64,000 bases of DNA from Anaeromyxobacter sp. Fw109-5 (GCF_000017505.1 NC_009675.1:2418001-2482000), one strand, 5' to 3'. Counted from the first letter of the stretch, positions 19,888 through 28,538 are shown. Notes: generated from the sequence alone by a model not told the origin. Made by a program: numbers and translations.

Positions 19888-20445
19888 CTACGCCGCGCTC
19901 ACCGCCTCGTGGCCGCCCGCCACCTCACCCGCCTCCAGCGCCACCGCCGCCGCGTGGATCACCGCCGCGATCCGGACGGCGTCGTGGACCGCCTCCTCCC
20001 CGATCCCGCCCTTCACGACCACGTCCTCGTGCGTACGGACGCAGGCCTCGCAGCCGTTGATGGCGCTCGCCGCGAGCGAGAAGAGCTCGAGGTCGGCGCG
20101 GCTCGTCGCGGGCTGCGCGAGCCGGCCCATGCGCAGGCGTGCGGGCATCTCGGTGTAGCCGGGCTTCCCGACCATGTGGCGGAACCGGTAGTAGACGTTG
20201 TTCATCGCCATCAGCGCGGCGGCCGCGAGGCCGTCCTCGGCGGCGGAGTCGAGGCCCCGGCTCCGCGCCTCGGCGAGGACCGCGGAGAGGAGCGCCGGCT
20301 GGCGCGCCGCGGCGGCGGAGGCGACGGCCACGCCCCAGCGCTGCCCCTCGGTGAGCGCGCCGCCCTGGAGCACCGCCTGGAGGTTCAGGCGGACGTCGCG
20401 GGCGGCGTCGGGCAGCGCCTCCCGCAGGCGATCGACCGGGCTCAC
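19888..20445 (-). CDS. ahpD: Alkyl hydroperoxide reductase AhpD
   Basis: A 185-residue AhpD-fold protein, reductant of AhpC in bacteria that use the AhpC/AhpD system. The active site GCEACVRTHE gives Cys132, Cys135 and His139, and Glu120 lies where the family has its catalytic glutamate (all offset by two from the mycobacterial numbering Glu118, Cys130, Cys133, His137). The start is a GTG at 20445 overlapping the ahpC stop as GTGA, a classic sign of translational coupling, which fits a stoichiometric pair. The longer open frame upstream is a shadow of ahpC. Confidence 0.95.
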   Translation of the reverse strand: MSPVDRLREALPDAARDVRLNLQAVLQGGALTEGQRWGVAVASAAAARQPALLSAVLAEARSRGLDSAAEDGLAAAALMAMNNVYYRFRHMVGKPGYTEMPARLRMGRLAQPATSRADLELFSLAASAINGCEACVRTHEDVVVKGGIGEEAVHDAVRIAAVIHAAAVALEAGEVAGGHEAVSAA

Positions 20446-20981
20446 CGCGCCACCTCCAGGGTCGGCTCGCCCTTCCGCCAGTTGCAGGGGCAGAGCTCGT
20501 CCGTCTGCAGCGCGTCGAGCACGCGCAGCGTCTCGTCCACGTTGCGGCCCACGGAGAGGTCGTTCACGGAGACGTGGCGGATGACGCCCGCGGGGTCGAC
20601 GACGTAGGTGGCCCGGAGCGGGACGCCGTCCGCGTGCAGGACGCCGAGCGCGGTCGAGAGCTCGCGCTTGGTGTCGGCCAGCATGGGGAACGGCAGGTCC
20701 TTCAGGTCCGGGTGGCTCTTCCGCCAGGCGAGGTGCACGTAGTGCGTATCGGTGGAGACGCCGAGCACCTGCGCCTCGCGGTCGCGGAAGTCGCGCTCGC
20801 GCCGGCCGAACTCGGCGATCTCCGTGGGGCACACGAAGGTGAAGTCCATCGGCCAGAAGAACACCACGCGCCAGCGCCCGCGGTGGCCCTCCGGCGTGAG
20901 CTCCCGGAACTCCTCGCCGGGGGCGAGGCTCACGACGGACTGGAGGCGGTACTCGGGGAAGCGGTCACCCACGGTCAGCAT
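20442..20981 (-). CDS. ahpC: Alkyl hydroperoxide reductase AhpC (peroxiredoxin)
   Basis: A 179-residue two-Cys peroxiredoxin reducing hydrogen peroxide, organic hydroperoxides and peroxynitrite. The peroxidatic Cys51 is in DFTFVCPTE and the resolving Cys164, with Cys166, in DELCPCNW, the AhpD-dependent type of C-terminus. ATG at 20981 begins MLTVGDRFPEY, the standard start. It overlaps ahpD by 4 bases and is divergent from oxyR with 115 bases between start codons, where a candidate OxyR site lies. Induction by peroxide through OxyR is therefore likely. Confidence 0.96.
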   Translation of the reverse strand: MLTVGDRFPEYRLQSVVSLAPGEEFRELTPEGHRGRWRVVFFWPMDFTFVCPTEIAEFGRRERDFRDREAQVLGVSTDTHYVHLAWRKSHPDLKDLPFPMLADTKRELSTALGVLHADGVPLRATYVVDPAGVIRHVSVNDLSVGRNVDETLRVLDALQTDELCPCNWRKGEPTLEVAR

Positions 20982-21061
20982 CTGGTCGGTCTCCCTTTCT
21001 CGGGCGGCGGAGGTCGCCGCGCCGCAGGGGTGAAGGTGCCGCCGGGGCGGTGATTTGCCCA

Positions 21062-21098
21062 ATACATCCTCGGCATGAGTTCGTTAGGATCAGGCTAT
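21062..21098. promoter_or_regulatory. Candidate OxyR operator between ahpC and oxyR
   Basis: Four tetramers at exact 7-base intervals: ATAC 21062-21065, GCAT 21073-21076, TTAG 21084-21087, CTAT 21095-21098. The OxyR consensus is ATAG-N7-CTAT-N7-ATAG-N7-CTAT; 12 of 16 tetramer bases match. The site ends inside the oxyR start codon, as expected for autorepression plus activation of the divergent ahpC. Confidence 0.6.
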
Positions 21099-22020
21099 GA
21101 CTCCGCTCCCGCCCCACGCCTTCACCCTCCGCCAGCTGCAGTACGCGCTCGCCGTCGCGGAGACCCTGAGCTTCCGGCGCGCCGCCGAGCGGTGCCGCGT
21201 CGCGCAGCCCTCGCTCTCCACGCAGGTCGCCCAGCTCGAGGCGGCCCTCGGCGTGCGCCTGTTCGAGCGCGACCGCCGGCGCGTCCTCGTCACCGCGGCG
21301 GGCGGGGCGCTCCTCGCGCGTGCGCGGCGCGTGCTCGTCGAGGCGGACGACCTCGCCGGCGCCGCGCGGGCGGCGGGCGACCCCCTCGACGGCGCGCTGC
21401 GGGTGGGCGTCATCCCGACGGTGTCGCCGTACCTGCTGCCCCGCGCCGCGCCCGCGCTCCGCGCCGCCTACCCGCGCCTCGCCATCACCTGGGTCGAGGA
21501 CAAGACCGAGGAGCTCGTCCGGCGGCTCGACGCCGGCGCCCTCGACGCGGCGCTGCTCGCGCTCGAGGCCGAGCTCGGCGAGGTCGAGCACGCCGAGATC
21601 GCCCGCGATCCGTTCGTGCTCGCGACCCCGCGCGATCATCCGCTCGGCGCGCGCAGCGGCCCCGCCAGCGCGGCCGAGCTGCGCGGGGCGGACGTCCTCC
21701 TCCTCGACGACGGGCACTGCCTGAGGGCGCAGGCGCTCGACGTGTGCGCGCGGGCCCGCGCGCACGAGCTGGAGTTCCGGGCGACGAGCCTCCCCACCCT
21801 CGTGCAGATGGTCGCCGGCGGGGCGGGCGTGACGCTCCTGCCCGAGCTCGCGCTCGCCGCGGAGACACGGCGCGGGGACCTGCGCCTCCGCCCCTTCGCG
21901 GCCCCCGTCCCGCACCGGACCATCGCCCTCGTGTGGCGCCGCCGCTCGCCGCTCGCCCCCGCGCTCCAGCGGCTCGCGCGCACGGTCCGCGAGGCCTATC
22001 CGAAGGCGGGGCGCGCGTGA
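21097..22020 (+). CDS. oxyR: Hydrogen peroxide-sensing regulator OxyR (LysR family)
   Basis: A 307-residue LysR-type regulator. Residues 10-65 hold the helix-turn-helix (FRRAAERCRVAQPSLSTQVA). The sensor domain contains DGHCLRAQALDVC with Cys208 and Cys217, nine residues apart, the exact arrangement of the redox pair Cys199/Cys208 of the Escherichia coli protein. It should be oxidised by peroxide and activate peroxide defence genes. It is divergent from ahpC-ahpD, and its start codon overlaps the candidate operator, consistent with autoregulation. Confidence 0.95.
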   Translation: MTPLPPHAFTLRQLQYALAVAETLSFRRAAERCRVAQPSLSTQVAQLEAALGVRLFERDRRRVLVTAAGGALLARARRVLVEADDLAGAARAAGDPLDGALRVGVIPTVSPYLLPRAAPALRAAYPRLAITWVEDKTEELVRRLDAGALDAALLALEAELGEVEHAEIARDPFVLATPRDHPLGARSGPASAAELRGADVLLLDDGHCLRAQALDVCARARAHELEFRATSLPTLVQMVAGGAGVTLLPELALAAETRRGDLRLRPFAAPVPHRTIALVWRRRSPLAPALQRLARTVREAYPKAGRA

Positions 22021-22051
22021 CGCGCGCCCGGCGCCGCCGGCGAGGGCGTGC

Positions 22052-22951
22052 TCACGACGAGCGGAAGGCGGGCGCGAACACCGAGCGCGCCCAGGCCTCG
22101 ATCGACGTGGGGGTGGACGTCGCGCCGGAGCGCGGCTGCGTCGCCTGCACCCTCCCCTCGTTCAGGCCGCGGGCGAGCTCGACGTAGATCGCCGCCAGCT
22201 CCTCCGGCAGCCCGGCCCGGACCATCGCCGCGTGCGCGTCCGCGTAGGGGAAGGCGACGTACGGGAGGTCGGGCCTGCCGATGGCCGCGCCCAGCGCGCG
22301 CGTGACCTCCGCCATGGTCAGGTCACGCTCTCCGTGCAGCTCCAGCACCTCGCTGCCGCGCCAGTCTAGGGCGAGCAGGCGCTGCGCGGCGACCTCGCCC
22401 ACGTCGGCGGCGGCGAGCTGCTGGAAGCGCAGCTCGGCGGCGATCGCCCCGCCGCTCATCCCGGCCGACCGCACGAGCGGGATGGCCTCGAGGTGGTTCT
22501 CGAAGTAGTAGCCGGGCCGCAGGAAGAGCGCGCTCAGCGCCGGCACCTGCGAGAGGCGGCGCTCGAGGGTGTGCAGGCCGGCGATGGGGCCGGTCCCGCT
22601 CCCGTGCTGCGCGCCGAGGCTGGAGAGCGCCACCGCGTACGGCACCCGCGCGGCCTCGAGGCCCTCGGCGAGGATCCCCGCGACGCGGTCCTGCCACGCC
22701 CGGATTCCGGGACCCGGATACGGCGGGACGATCACGAACGCCGCGCCCGCGCCATCCAGCGCGCGCCGCACGAGCACGGGATCATCCACGCTCCCCAGCA
22801 CCGGCTCCGCCCCCGCCCGGGCGAGCGCGCCGAGCGGCCCGGCGCTCCGCGCGACGGCGCGGACCGGACGGCCCTCCTCGGCGATCTTCCGGGCGACGAC
22901 GGCGCCCACGTGGCCGGTGGCGCCGAACACGACGTAGACCTTCTCGGCCAT
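22052..22951 (-). CDS. NmrA-like NAD(P)-binding oxidoreductase
   Basis: A 299-residue atypical short-chain dehydrogenase of the NmrA/quinone-oxidoreductase-2 type. The N-terminus VYVVFGATGHVGAVVARKI has the GXXGXXG dinucleotide fold; residues 140-160 (LRPGYYFENHL) match the family's substrate-side loop. Members are NAD(P)H-dependent quinone reductases, azoreductases or redox-sensing repressors without catalytic activity, and the sequence does not decide among them. It is convergent with oxyR (31 bases apart), so a role in the redox response is plausible but unproven. Confidence 0.85.
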   Translation of the reverse strand: MAEKVYVVFGATGHVGAVVARKIAEEGRPVRAVARSAGPLGALARAGAEPVLGSVDDPVLVRRALDGAGAAFVIVPPYPGPGIRAWQDRVAGILAEGLEAARVPYAVALSSLGAQHGSGTGPIAGLHTLERRLSQVPALSALFLRPGYYFENHLEAIPLVRSAGMSGGAIAAELRFQQLAAADVGEVAAQRLLALDWRGSEVLELHGERDLTMAEVTRALGAAIGRPDLPYVAFPYADAHAAMVRAGLPEELAAIYVELARGLNEGRVQATQPRSGATSTPTSIEAWARSVFAPAFRSS

Positions 22952-23092
22952 CCGACCTCCACCGGTGACATGCGGAGAGGTGGCAGCCGCGGCCCGGTCC
23001 CTTTGGAGTGCAACGATGCGCCCGCTCTCGGGCCGCCTCCTGCTCGTCCGACCGGGCTCGGACCCGCTCGGCCCGTGTTACCCTCGCCCCCG

Positions 23093-23764
23093 ATGACGCG
23101 TCTCCCAGCGCTCGGCATCCTGGTCGTCGTCCTCGCCCTCGGCTGCTCCGAGGCCGCTCCCGCCGCGGCCTCACCCTCCACGTCGCCCGCGCCCGGCGCC
23201 GGGCCTTCCGGCCCGGCCGCGCCATCGTCCGCGGGCGCGGACCCGGTCCCGGTCCCGGTGGTCGCGCCGACGCCCGGCGCGGACGTGCAGGCGCTCCCGC
23301 CGGCCGACGCCCCGGCTCAGGAGCGGGAGGCGGGGCGGCTCGCCGATCCCGGCTCCGCGCCGTCGGCCGCGACGCTCGTGCGCGAGGCGGTCGCGCTCGA
23401 GCCGACCGGCCCCATCCCGCTCGCGCGCGACGAGGAGACGGTCGTCGATCCCGCCGCGTCCTTCCGCGTCGAGCTCCGCGGCGAGGTCCCCGACGGCCGG
23501 CTCGTCCTGCTCGACGCAGCCGACGCCATCGTCCCCTCGAGCGGCATGAGAGAGGTGGGCGCGACCACCCGCTTCACGCTCGCGCCGGCGGCGCCGCTCG
23601 TCCCGGGTGCGCGCTACGTCCTGCGGCTCGACGGGGCCCGCGCGCGCGAGCTCCAGGACGTCGCGGGACGCACCTTCGGGCCGCTCAACCTGACCGTGCT
23701 CGTCGCCGGCGAGCCGCCGAAGCCCGAGCCGAAGCCAGCGCCGAAGCGGAAGCGCCGCCGCTGA
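23093..23764 (+). CDS. Putative lipoprotein with Pro/Ala-rich linker and Ig-like domain
   Basis: A 223-residue exported protein. The first 18 residues form a signal peptide ending in a lipobox-like ALGC with Cys18. Residues 19-90 are Pro/Ala/Ser-rich and probably disordered. Residues 95-205 contain a beta-strand-rich domain (FRVELRGEVPDGRLVLLDA, then TRFTLAPAAPLVPGARYVLRL) that resembles bacterial Ig-like or SbsA-type folds. The C-terminus is basic (KPEPKPAPKRKRRR). ATG 23093 is chosen because the longer frame is non-homologous. No specific function is recognised. Confidence 0.72.
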   Translation: MTRLPALGILVVVLALGCSEAAPAAASPSTSPAPGAGPSGPAAPSSAGADPVPVPVVAPTPGADVQALPPADAPAQEREAGRLADPGSAPSAATLVREAVALEPTGPIPLARDEETVVDPAASFRVELRGEVPDGRLVLLDAADAIVPSSGMREVGATTRFTLAPAAPLVPGARYVLRLDGARARELQDVAGRTFGPLNLTVLVAGEPPKPEPKPAPKRKRRR

Positions 23765-23785
23765 GGGCGGCGCGCCGTCTGCCGC

Positions 23786-24175
23786 TCAGCCGAGCCGCTC
23801 GAGCTCGGCGAGCACCGCCCGGTCCGCCTCGAGGAAGTCGTACGAGGCGAGCGAGCCCCGCGGCGCCCAGGCGATCTCGGCGACGCCGATGGGCCGGGGC
23901 ACCTCCGGTCCGAGGGCGCAGCGGTAGAAGGCGAGCTCGACCTCCAGCTCCGGGTAGGCGTGCGAATGGCGCAGCAGGAGCGGACCCACCTCCGCGCTGC
24001 AGCCGAGCTCCTCCGCGAGCTCGCGCCTGAGCGCGGCCGGCTCCTCCTCGCCCTCCTCGACCTTGCCGCCCGGGAACTCCCACTGGCCCGGCAGGCCGGG
24101 CCGGTCGGGGCGGCGCGTGATGAGGACGAGGTCCGCTCGGCGGATCACGGCGGCGACGACGCGCAGGCGCCTCAC
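23786..24175 (-). CDS. mutT: NUDIX hydrolase, MutT-like (8-oxo-dGTP diphosphatase)
   Basis: A 129-residue NUDIX protein. The box GX5EX7REUXEEXGU is complete: Gly37, Glu43, Arg51, Glu52, Glu55, Glu56, Gly58 (GGKVEEGEEEPAALRRELAE). QWEFPGGK before the box is typical of MutT enzymes that remove oxidised dGTP. The start is GTG at 24175, two bases after the stop of the upstream bamB-like gene, so it is the last member of that operon. The exact nucleotide substrate is inferred. Confidence 0.87.
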   Translation of the reverse strand: MRRLRVVAAVIRRADLVLITRRPDRPGLPGQWEFPGGKVEEGEEEPAALRRELAEELGCSAEVGPLLLRHSHAYPELEVELAFYRCALGPEVPRPIGVAEIAWAPRGSLASYDFLEADRAVLAELERLG

Positions 24176-24176
24176 G

Positions 24177-25274
24177 TCAGGTCAGGTCGAGCGCGAAGAG
24201 ATCGCCGCGATTGGAGAGCACGTACACGCGCCCCTCGACGACTGCCGGCACGCCCGTGACGCCGCTGCCCGGGTCGAGCACGCGGACGAGCCGCCCGCTC
24301 GAGGCCTCGAGCCAGCGCAGTCCGCCGCCGCCCGCGGGGACGAGGACCCACGCGCCCGCGAGCACCGGCTCGGCGGCCGGGACGCCGCCGCGCAGCGGGG
24401 ACGACCAGAGCACGGCGCCGTCTCCAGCGGAGAGCGCGTAGACGCCGGCGGTCGCGACCGCGAGGACCGTCCCGCCCGGCGCGACCGCGACCTTCACGGC
24501 CCCGGGCGCCTCGAAGGTCCACCGGGTCGTACCGTTCGCGGCGTCGAGCGCGACGACGGCGCCGGAGTAGGCCGCCGCGTACACGCGGTCGCCCTCCACT
24601 ACCAGGCCGTCCACGTCGAGCTCGTCGCCCGCGGGCGCGACCATGCGCTCCCAGCGGGCCGAGCCGCTGGCCGGATCCAGCGCCGCGACGAAGCCGTCGG
24701 AGTAGGCCGCGTACACCGTGCCGCGCGCGACCTGCACCGGGGCGGCGCCACGGATCGTGAAGCCCGCGCGCGGCTCGCGCCGGTGGTGCCACTTCCAGGC
24801 GCCGGTCTTCGCGTCGATCGCGAAGACGGTGTCCTGCAGGCTCGCGACGTACACGGTGCCGTCCACCACCGCCGGCTTGGTCCCGAGCTCCTCCTTCGCG
24901 TCGTAGCGCCAGCGCTCCTTGCCCGAGTCGAGCGCGATCGCGTAGAGGTGCCCGTCGTCGCACCCGGCGTAGACCGTGTCGCCCGCGATCGCGGGCGGTC
25001 CGGAGAAGCCACTGGTGGCCCGGAACTCCCAGGCGACCTCGCCGTCGTCGCGCACCGCGTGCAGCCAGCCGTCGCGCGTCCCGAACAGCACCGTGCCGCT
25101 CGCCGCGTCCACGGCGACGCCGCCCGGCTCGCGCGGCTTCCACTCGAGCGCCTTCGGCGTGACGAGCGGACGCTGCCAGGCGATGCGGTAGAGCTCCCGC
25201 GGGGCCGGCGGCAGGCCGCTCCGCATCCCGGGGGCCGTCGCGGCGAGCGCGACGGCGAGCGCGAGCGCCGTCAT
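24177..25274 (-). CDS. PQQ-like beta-propeller protein, probable BamB homolog
   Basis: A 365-residue exported beta-propeller. A short hydrophobic N-terminus (TALALAVALAATAPG) acts as a signal; no lipobox cysteine is present, unlike enterobacterial BamB. At least six blades show the PQQ-repeat ending: DSGKERWRY, DAKTGAWKWH, DPASGSARWE, DAANGTTRWT, SAGDGAVLWS. It directly follows a YfgM-like gene (stop and start adjacent) and lies two genes from der, the same neighbourhood as bamB in gamma-proteobacteria. This supports a role as accessory factor of outer-membrane protein assembly, though quinoprotein-like scaffolds of other function remain possible. Confidence 0.8.
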   Translation of the reverse strand: MTALALAVALAATAPGMRSGLPPAPRELYRIAWQRPLVTPKALEWKPREPGGVAVDAASGTVLFGTRDGWLHAVRDDGEVAWEFRATSGFSGPPAIAGDTVYAGCDDGHLYAIALDSGKERWRYDAKEELGTKPAVVDGTVYVASLQDTVFAIDAKTGAWKWHHRREPRAGFTIRGAAPVQVARGTVYAAYSDGFVAALDPASGSARWERMVAPAGDELDVDGLVVEGDRVYAAAYSGAVVALDAANGTTRWTFEAPGAVKVAVAPGGTVLAVATAGVYALSAGDGAVLWSSPLRGGVPAAEPVLAGAWVLVPAGGGGLRWLEASSGRLVRVLDPGSGVTGVPAVVEGRVYVLSNRGDLFALDLT

Positions 25275-26003
25275 CTACTTGCCGCCGAGCTTCCCGAGCC
25301 GCTGCGCGGCCTCGGGCGCGAGGGGCGACTCCTTGTGCTGCTCGGGGAAGGCGGCGAGCACCTGGCGCGCCTCGTCGAGCTTGCCGGCGGCGGCGAGCAC
25401 GCGGGCACGCTCGAGATCGGCGCGATCGGAGAAGGCGGGCGCCTCCTTGGCCATGCGCGCGAAGCCGTCCGCCGCGGCGGCCAGATCGCCCTTCCCTTCG
25501 CCGGCGAGGGCGAGCCCCTCGAGCGCGCCGAAGCGGAGCGAGTCGTCGCGGTCCGCCTCCGTGAGGTACTTCTCGTAGGCGGCCTTCGCCGCGTCCCACT
25601 CCCGCAGCCGCAGGTGGGCGTCACCCTTCGCGAGCGCCGCGAGGGCCGCCGCGCTGCCGCCGTGCTCGGCGACGACCGCGTCCGCCGCTCCGACGATGGC
25701 ACGCTGGCGCGCCTCCTCGGTCGGGAAGAACGGGCCCGGCTGGCCCGGGAGTGGCACCGTCGAGACGGTGCCGCCGACGGTCGAGAGGAGCTGCGACACC
25801 GCGGCGCCGGTGGTCTCGGCCCGCCGCGACTGCACGAGCAGGACGACCGCGACGAGGATCACGAGCCCGAGCGCGGCGCCGCCGGCGAGGAGCGCCTGCC
25901 GCCTCCGCGCCGCGACCCAGCCGGCGGCCTGCTCCGCCGCGTGCTGGAACTTGTCCGGCTCCTTCATGTCCTTGCGGGTGATGACGCTGGTCTTCGAAGA
26001 CAT
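25275..26003 (-). CDS. YfgM-like membrane-anchored TPR protein
   Basis: A 242-residue protein with a cytoplasmic N-terminus (about 36 residues), one membrane helix at 38-58 (ALLAGGAALGLVILVAVVLL) and a periplasmic helical-repeat domain of tetratricopeptide type (AKGDAHLRLREWDAAKAAY, then LEGLALAGEGKGDLAAAADGF). This is the layout of YfgM, a periplasmic chaperone network protein linked to the Sec translocon. Its position next to a bamB-like gene and der matches the yfgM-bamB-der order of other bacteria. A promoter-like sequence lies upstream, so this operon can be transcribed apart from der. Confidence 0.8.
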   Translation of the reverse strand: MSSKTSVITRKDMKEPDKFQHAAEQAAGWVAARRRQALLAGGAALGLVILVAVVLLVQSRRAETTGAAVSQLLSTVGGTVSTVPLPGQPGPFFPTEEARQRAIVGAADAVVAEHGGSAAALAALAKGDAHLRLREWDAAKAAYEKYLTEADRDDSLRFGALEGLALAGEGKGDLAAAADGFARMAKEAPAFSDRADLERARVLAAAGKLDEARQVLAAFPEQHKESPLAPEAAQRLGKLGGK

Positions 26004-26052
26004 GACACCTCTCGGGGGCGCGAAGCGCGAGAATCCTCAAGAAAACCGGGCC

Positions 26053-26082
26053 AATCTAGAGGGCACGGGCGGACGCCGTCAA
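26053..26082 (-). promoter_or_regulatory. Candidate sigma-70 promoter for the yfgM-bamB-mutT operon
   Basis: On the minus strand TTGACG (26077-26082) and TAGATT (26053-26058) are separated by 18 bases, about 50 bases before the yfgM-like start. The spacer between der and this gene is AT-richer than its surroundings. Promoter use is inferred. Confidence 0.5.
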
Positions 26083-26100
26083 GGGAAAGCCGGCCGGCCG

Positions 26101-27516
26101 TCAGCCGCGCTTCCGCGAGGGCGGCCGGCTCCGCCGCTTGCGCTCGCGGAACACGAGCCGCATCGGCACGTCCAGCCCGAAGGCGTCTCGGAAGCGGTTC
26201 TCGACGAAGCGCCGGTAGGGCTCGCCGATCGCCTCCGGCCGGTTGCACTGGATGACGAAGGTCGGGGGGGCGTAGGCCACCTGCGCCACGTAGTACAGCT
26301 TCACCGGGTGCCCCTTCGCGAGCGGCGCCGGGTGCTCCTCCTGGATCGCCTCGAGCAGCTCGTTCAGGGCGGGCGTGGGGAAGCGGGCGCGGTACTGCTC
26401 CACGAGGCGCGCCGCGCGGTCGAGGACGCGGGTGACGCCGCGCCCTTCCTTGGCGGACACGAACAGCATCGGCGCGAACGAGACGAAGGGGAGCCGCTTG
26501 TGCAGCTCCTTTCTGTACCAGTCCTGGGTCGCGCCCTCGCGCTCGGCGATGTCCCACTTGTTGATCACCACGAGGAGCGCCTTCGCCTTCTCCGCGATGA
26601 GCCCCAGGAGCCGGGCGTCCTGCTCGACGCCGGCCTCGGTCGCGTCGAGCAGGCAGGCGACGACCTCGGCGCGGTCGATCGCCTTCATCGACCGGACGAC
26701 CGAGTAGGCCTCGACGGCCTGGGCGATGGCGCTCTTGCGCCGGATTCCGGCGGTGTCCGTCACGACGAAGCGCTGGCCGCGCTGCTCGACGAGCGAGTCG
26801 ATGGCGTCGCGCGTGGTGCCGGGCACGTCGGAGACGACGAAGCGCTCGTGGCCGAGCAGGGAGTTCACGAAGGTGCTCTTCCCCACGTTCGGCCGGCCCA
26901 CGATGGCGAGCCGGATGTCCCCCTTCGGCCGGTCGGCCTCGGTGACCTCCTCGGGCTCCTCCACGTCCTCCGGCGCGGGCGGCGCCTCGGGGAGCTGGAG
27001 CTTCTCGACGATCGCCTCGACGAGGTCCCCCACGCCGCGCCCGTGCTCGGCCGAGACGCTGTGAACCTCCCCGAACCCGAGCTGGTAGAACTCGGCGAGC
27101 GGGATCTCCTCCTCGGTGCGGGCGGTGTCGACCTTGTTCACCGCGACGAAGAGCGGCTTGCCGGCGCGCCGGAGGAGATCGGCGACCGAGCGGTCGACGG
27201 CGGTGAGCCCCTCGCGACCGTCGACGACGAGCACCACCGCGGCGGCCTCCTCGACGGCGAGCTGGGCCTGCTGGCGCACCTGCGACATGAGCCGGTCGCG
27301 CGACTCGGGCTCGAACCCGCCCGTGTCGACGACGGAGAGCGCGCGGCCGTCGAAGCTGAAGTCGGCGTAGTTCCGATCGCGCGTGACGCCTGGGACGTCC
27401 TGCACGATGGCGGCGCGGCGGCCGGCGAGCCGGTTGAACAGCGTGGACTTGCCCACGTTCGGGCGTCCGACGAGGGCGACGAGCGCCCGCGGCGAGGGGG
27501 GGGCGGGCGCGCTCAC
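26101..27516 (-). CDS. der: Ribosome-associated GTPase Der (EngA)
   Basis: A 471-residue double GTPase needed for 50S ribosomal subunit maturation. Two complete G domains: GRPNVGKST at 17-25 and again at 207-215, with DTGGFE and DTAGIRRK switch regions and NKVD and NKWD specificity motifs. The C-terminal KH-like domain ends in a basic tail (RERKRRSRPPSRKRG). A Glu/Pro-rich linker (175-198) joins the G domains. The start is a GTG at 27516 that overlaps the era stop as GTGA, so the two GTPases are translationally coupled; the much longer open frame upstream is a shadow of era. Confidence 0.96.
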   Translation of the reverse strand: MSAPAPPSPRALVALVGRPNVGKSTLFNRLAGRRAAIVQDVPGVTRDRNYADFSFDGRALSVVDTGGFEPESRDRLMSQVRQQAQLAVEEAAAVVLVVDGREGLTAVDRSVADLLRRAGKPLFVAVNKVDTARTEEEIPLAEFYQLGFGEVHSVSAEHGRGVGDLVEAIVEKLQLPEAPPAPEDVEEPEEVTEADRPKGDIRLAIVGRPNVGKSTFVNSLLGHERFVVSDVPGTTRDAIDSLVEQRGQRFVVTDTAGIRRKSAIAQAVEAYSVVRSMKAIDRAEVVACLLDATEAGVEQDARLLGLIAEKAKALLVVINKWDIAEREGATQDWYRKELHKRLPFVSFAPMLFVSAKEGRGVTRVLDRAARLVEQYRARFPTPALNELLEAIQEEHPAPLAKGHPVKLYYVAQVAYAPPTFVIQCNRPEAIGEPYRRFVENRFRDAFGLDVPMRLVFRERKRRSRPPSRKRG

Positions 27517-28445
27517 AGGCCGAGCCTCTTCAGCGCGGTGGCGCGCTCGCTCCAGCGCTCCTCCACCTTCACCGTCAGGGAGAGGAACACCTTGCACCCG
27601 AGGAGCCGCTCCAGGTTCTCCCGCGCGCGGGTCCCGACCTTCTTCAGCATCGCCCCGCCCTTGCCGATCACGATGGCCTTCTGCGACTCGCGCTCGACGA
27701 GGACCACCGCCGAGACGCGGACCAGCCCGCCGCCGTCGCGGCGCTCGGCCTCGTCGAACTCCTCCACCTCGACCGCCGCCGCGTAGGGGATCTCCTGGTG
27801 CGTGTGCAGCATCAGCTGCTCGCGCACGTACTCGGCGGCGAGCGCGCGCTCGGCCTGATCGGTGAGCTGGTCCGGCGGGAAGAGCGGCGCCTCCGACTCC
27901 GGGAGGTGCTTCGAGAGGACCTCGAGGAGCGTGTCGACGTTCTCGCCGGTCAGCCCGGAGAACGGGACGATCTCCGTCCACGCGTGCAGGCCCTTGTACG
28001 CGTCGATCACGGGGAGGAGCGTGGCGCGCGGCGCCCGGTCCATCTTGGAGATGCCGAGGATCGCGGGCTTGCCGCGGCGCCGCACCTCCTCGATGGCCCA
28101 GCGCGTCGCCTCGCCGACCTCGACGCGCCCCTCCGGCCCGGTGCCCGCCTCGACGAGCATGAGCACCGCGTCCACCTCGTCGAGGGTGGTGAGCGCGACC
28201 TCGACCATGCGGCGGTTGAGCGGCCCCTTCGCGCGGTGCAGCCCGGGCGTGTCGAAGAACGCGATCTGGGCGCCCTTCCCGTTCCAGATCCCCAGGATGC
28301 GGGTGCGCGTCGTCTGCGGGCGCGGCGTCACGATCGCCACGTGCTCTCCGAGCACGCGGTTCAGCAGGGTGGACTTGCCGACGTTGGGCCGCCCGACGAT
28401 GGCGACGAACCCGGCGCGGAACTGCGGCTGCTTCTTCTTGGTCAT
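27513..28445 (-). CDS. era: GTPase Era
   Basis: A 310-residue Era-type GTPase. G1 GRPNVGKST is at 18-26, G3 DTPGLH and the GISKMD specificity segment follow, and the C-terminal KH domain carries GKGGAMLKKVGTRAREN, the RNA-binding GXXG loop region. Era binds the 3' end of 16S rRNA and helps 30S assembly. It sits in a minus-strand cluster downstream of rnc, as in many bacteria, here with two cyclophilin genes inserted between them, and its stop overlaps the der start by 4 bases. Confidence 0.96.
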   Translation of the reverse strand: MTKKKQPQFRAGFVAIVGRPNVGKSTLLNRVLGEHVAIVTPRPQTTRTRILGIWNGKGAQIAFFDTPGLHRAKGPLNRRMVEVALTTLDEVDAVLMLVEAGTGPEGRVEVGEATRWAIEEVRRRGKPAILGISKMDRAPRATLLPVIDAYKGLHAWTEIVPFSGLTGENVDTLLEVLSKHLPESEAPLFPPDQLTDQAERALAAEYVREQLMLHTHQEIPYAAAVEVEEFDEAERRDGGGLVRVSAVVLVERESQKAIVIGKGGAMLKKVGTRARENLERLLGCKVFLSLTVKVEERWSERATALKRLGL

Positions 28446-28538
28446 GGAGGTGATCGCGCCCGTCCCCGGAGCGGGGCCCCGCTCCCCCCGAGCTCGTCGG
28501 GGGGAGACGGGCGCCTGTGGGTTTCTGCGTCGCCGCCC

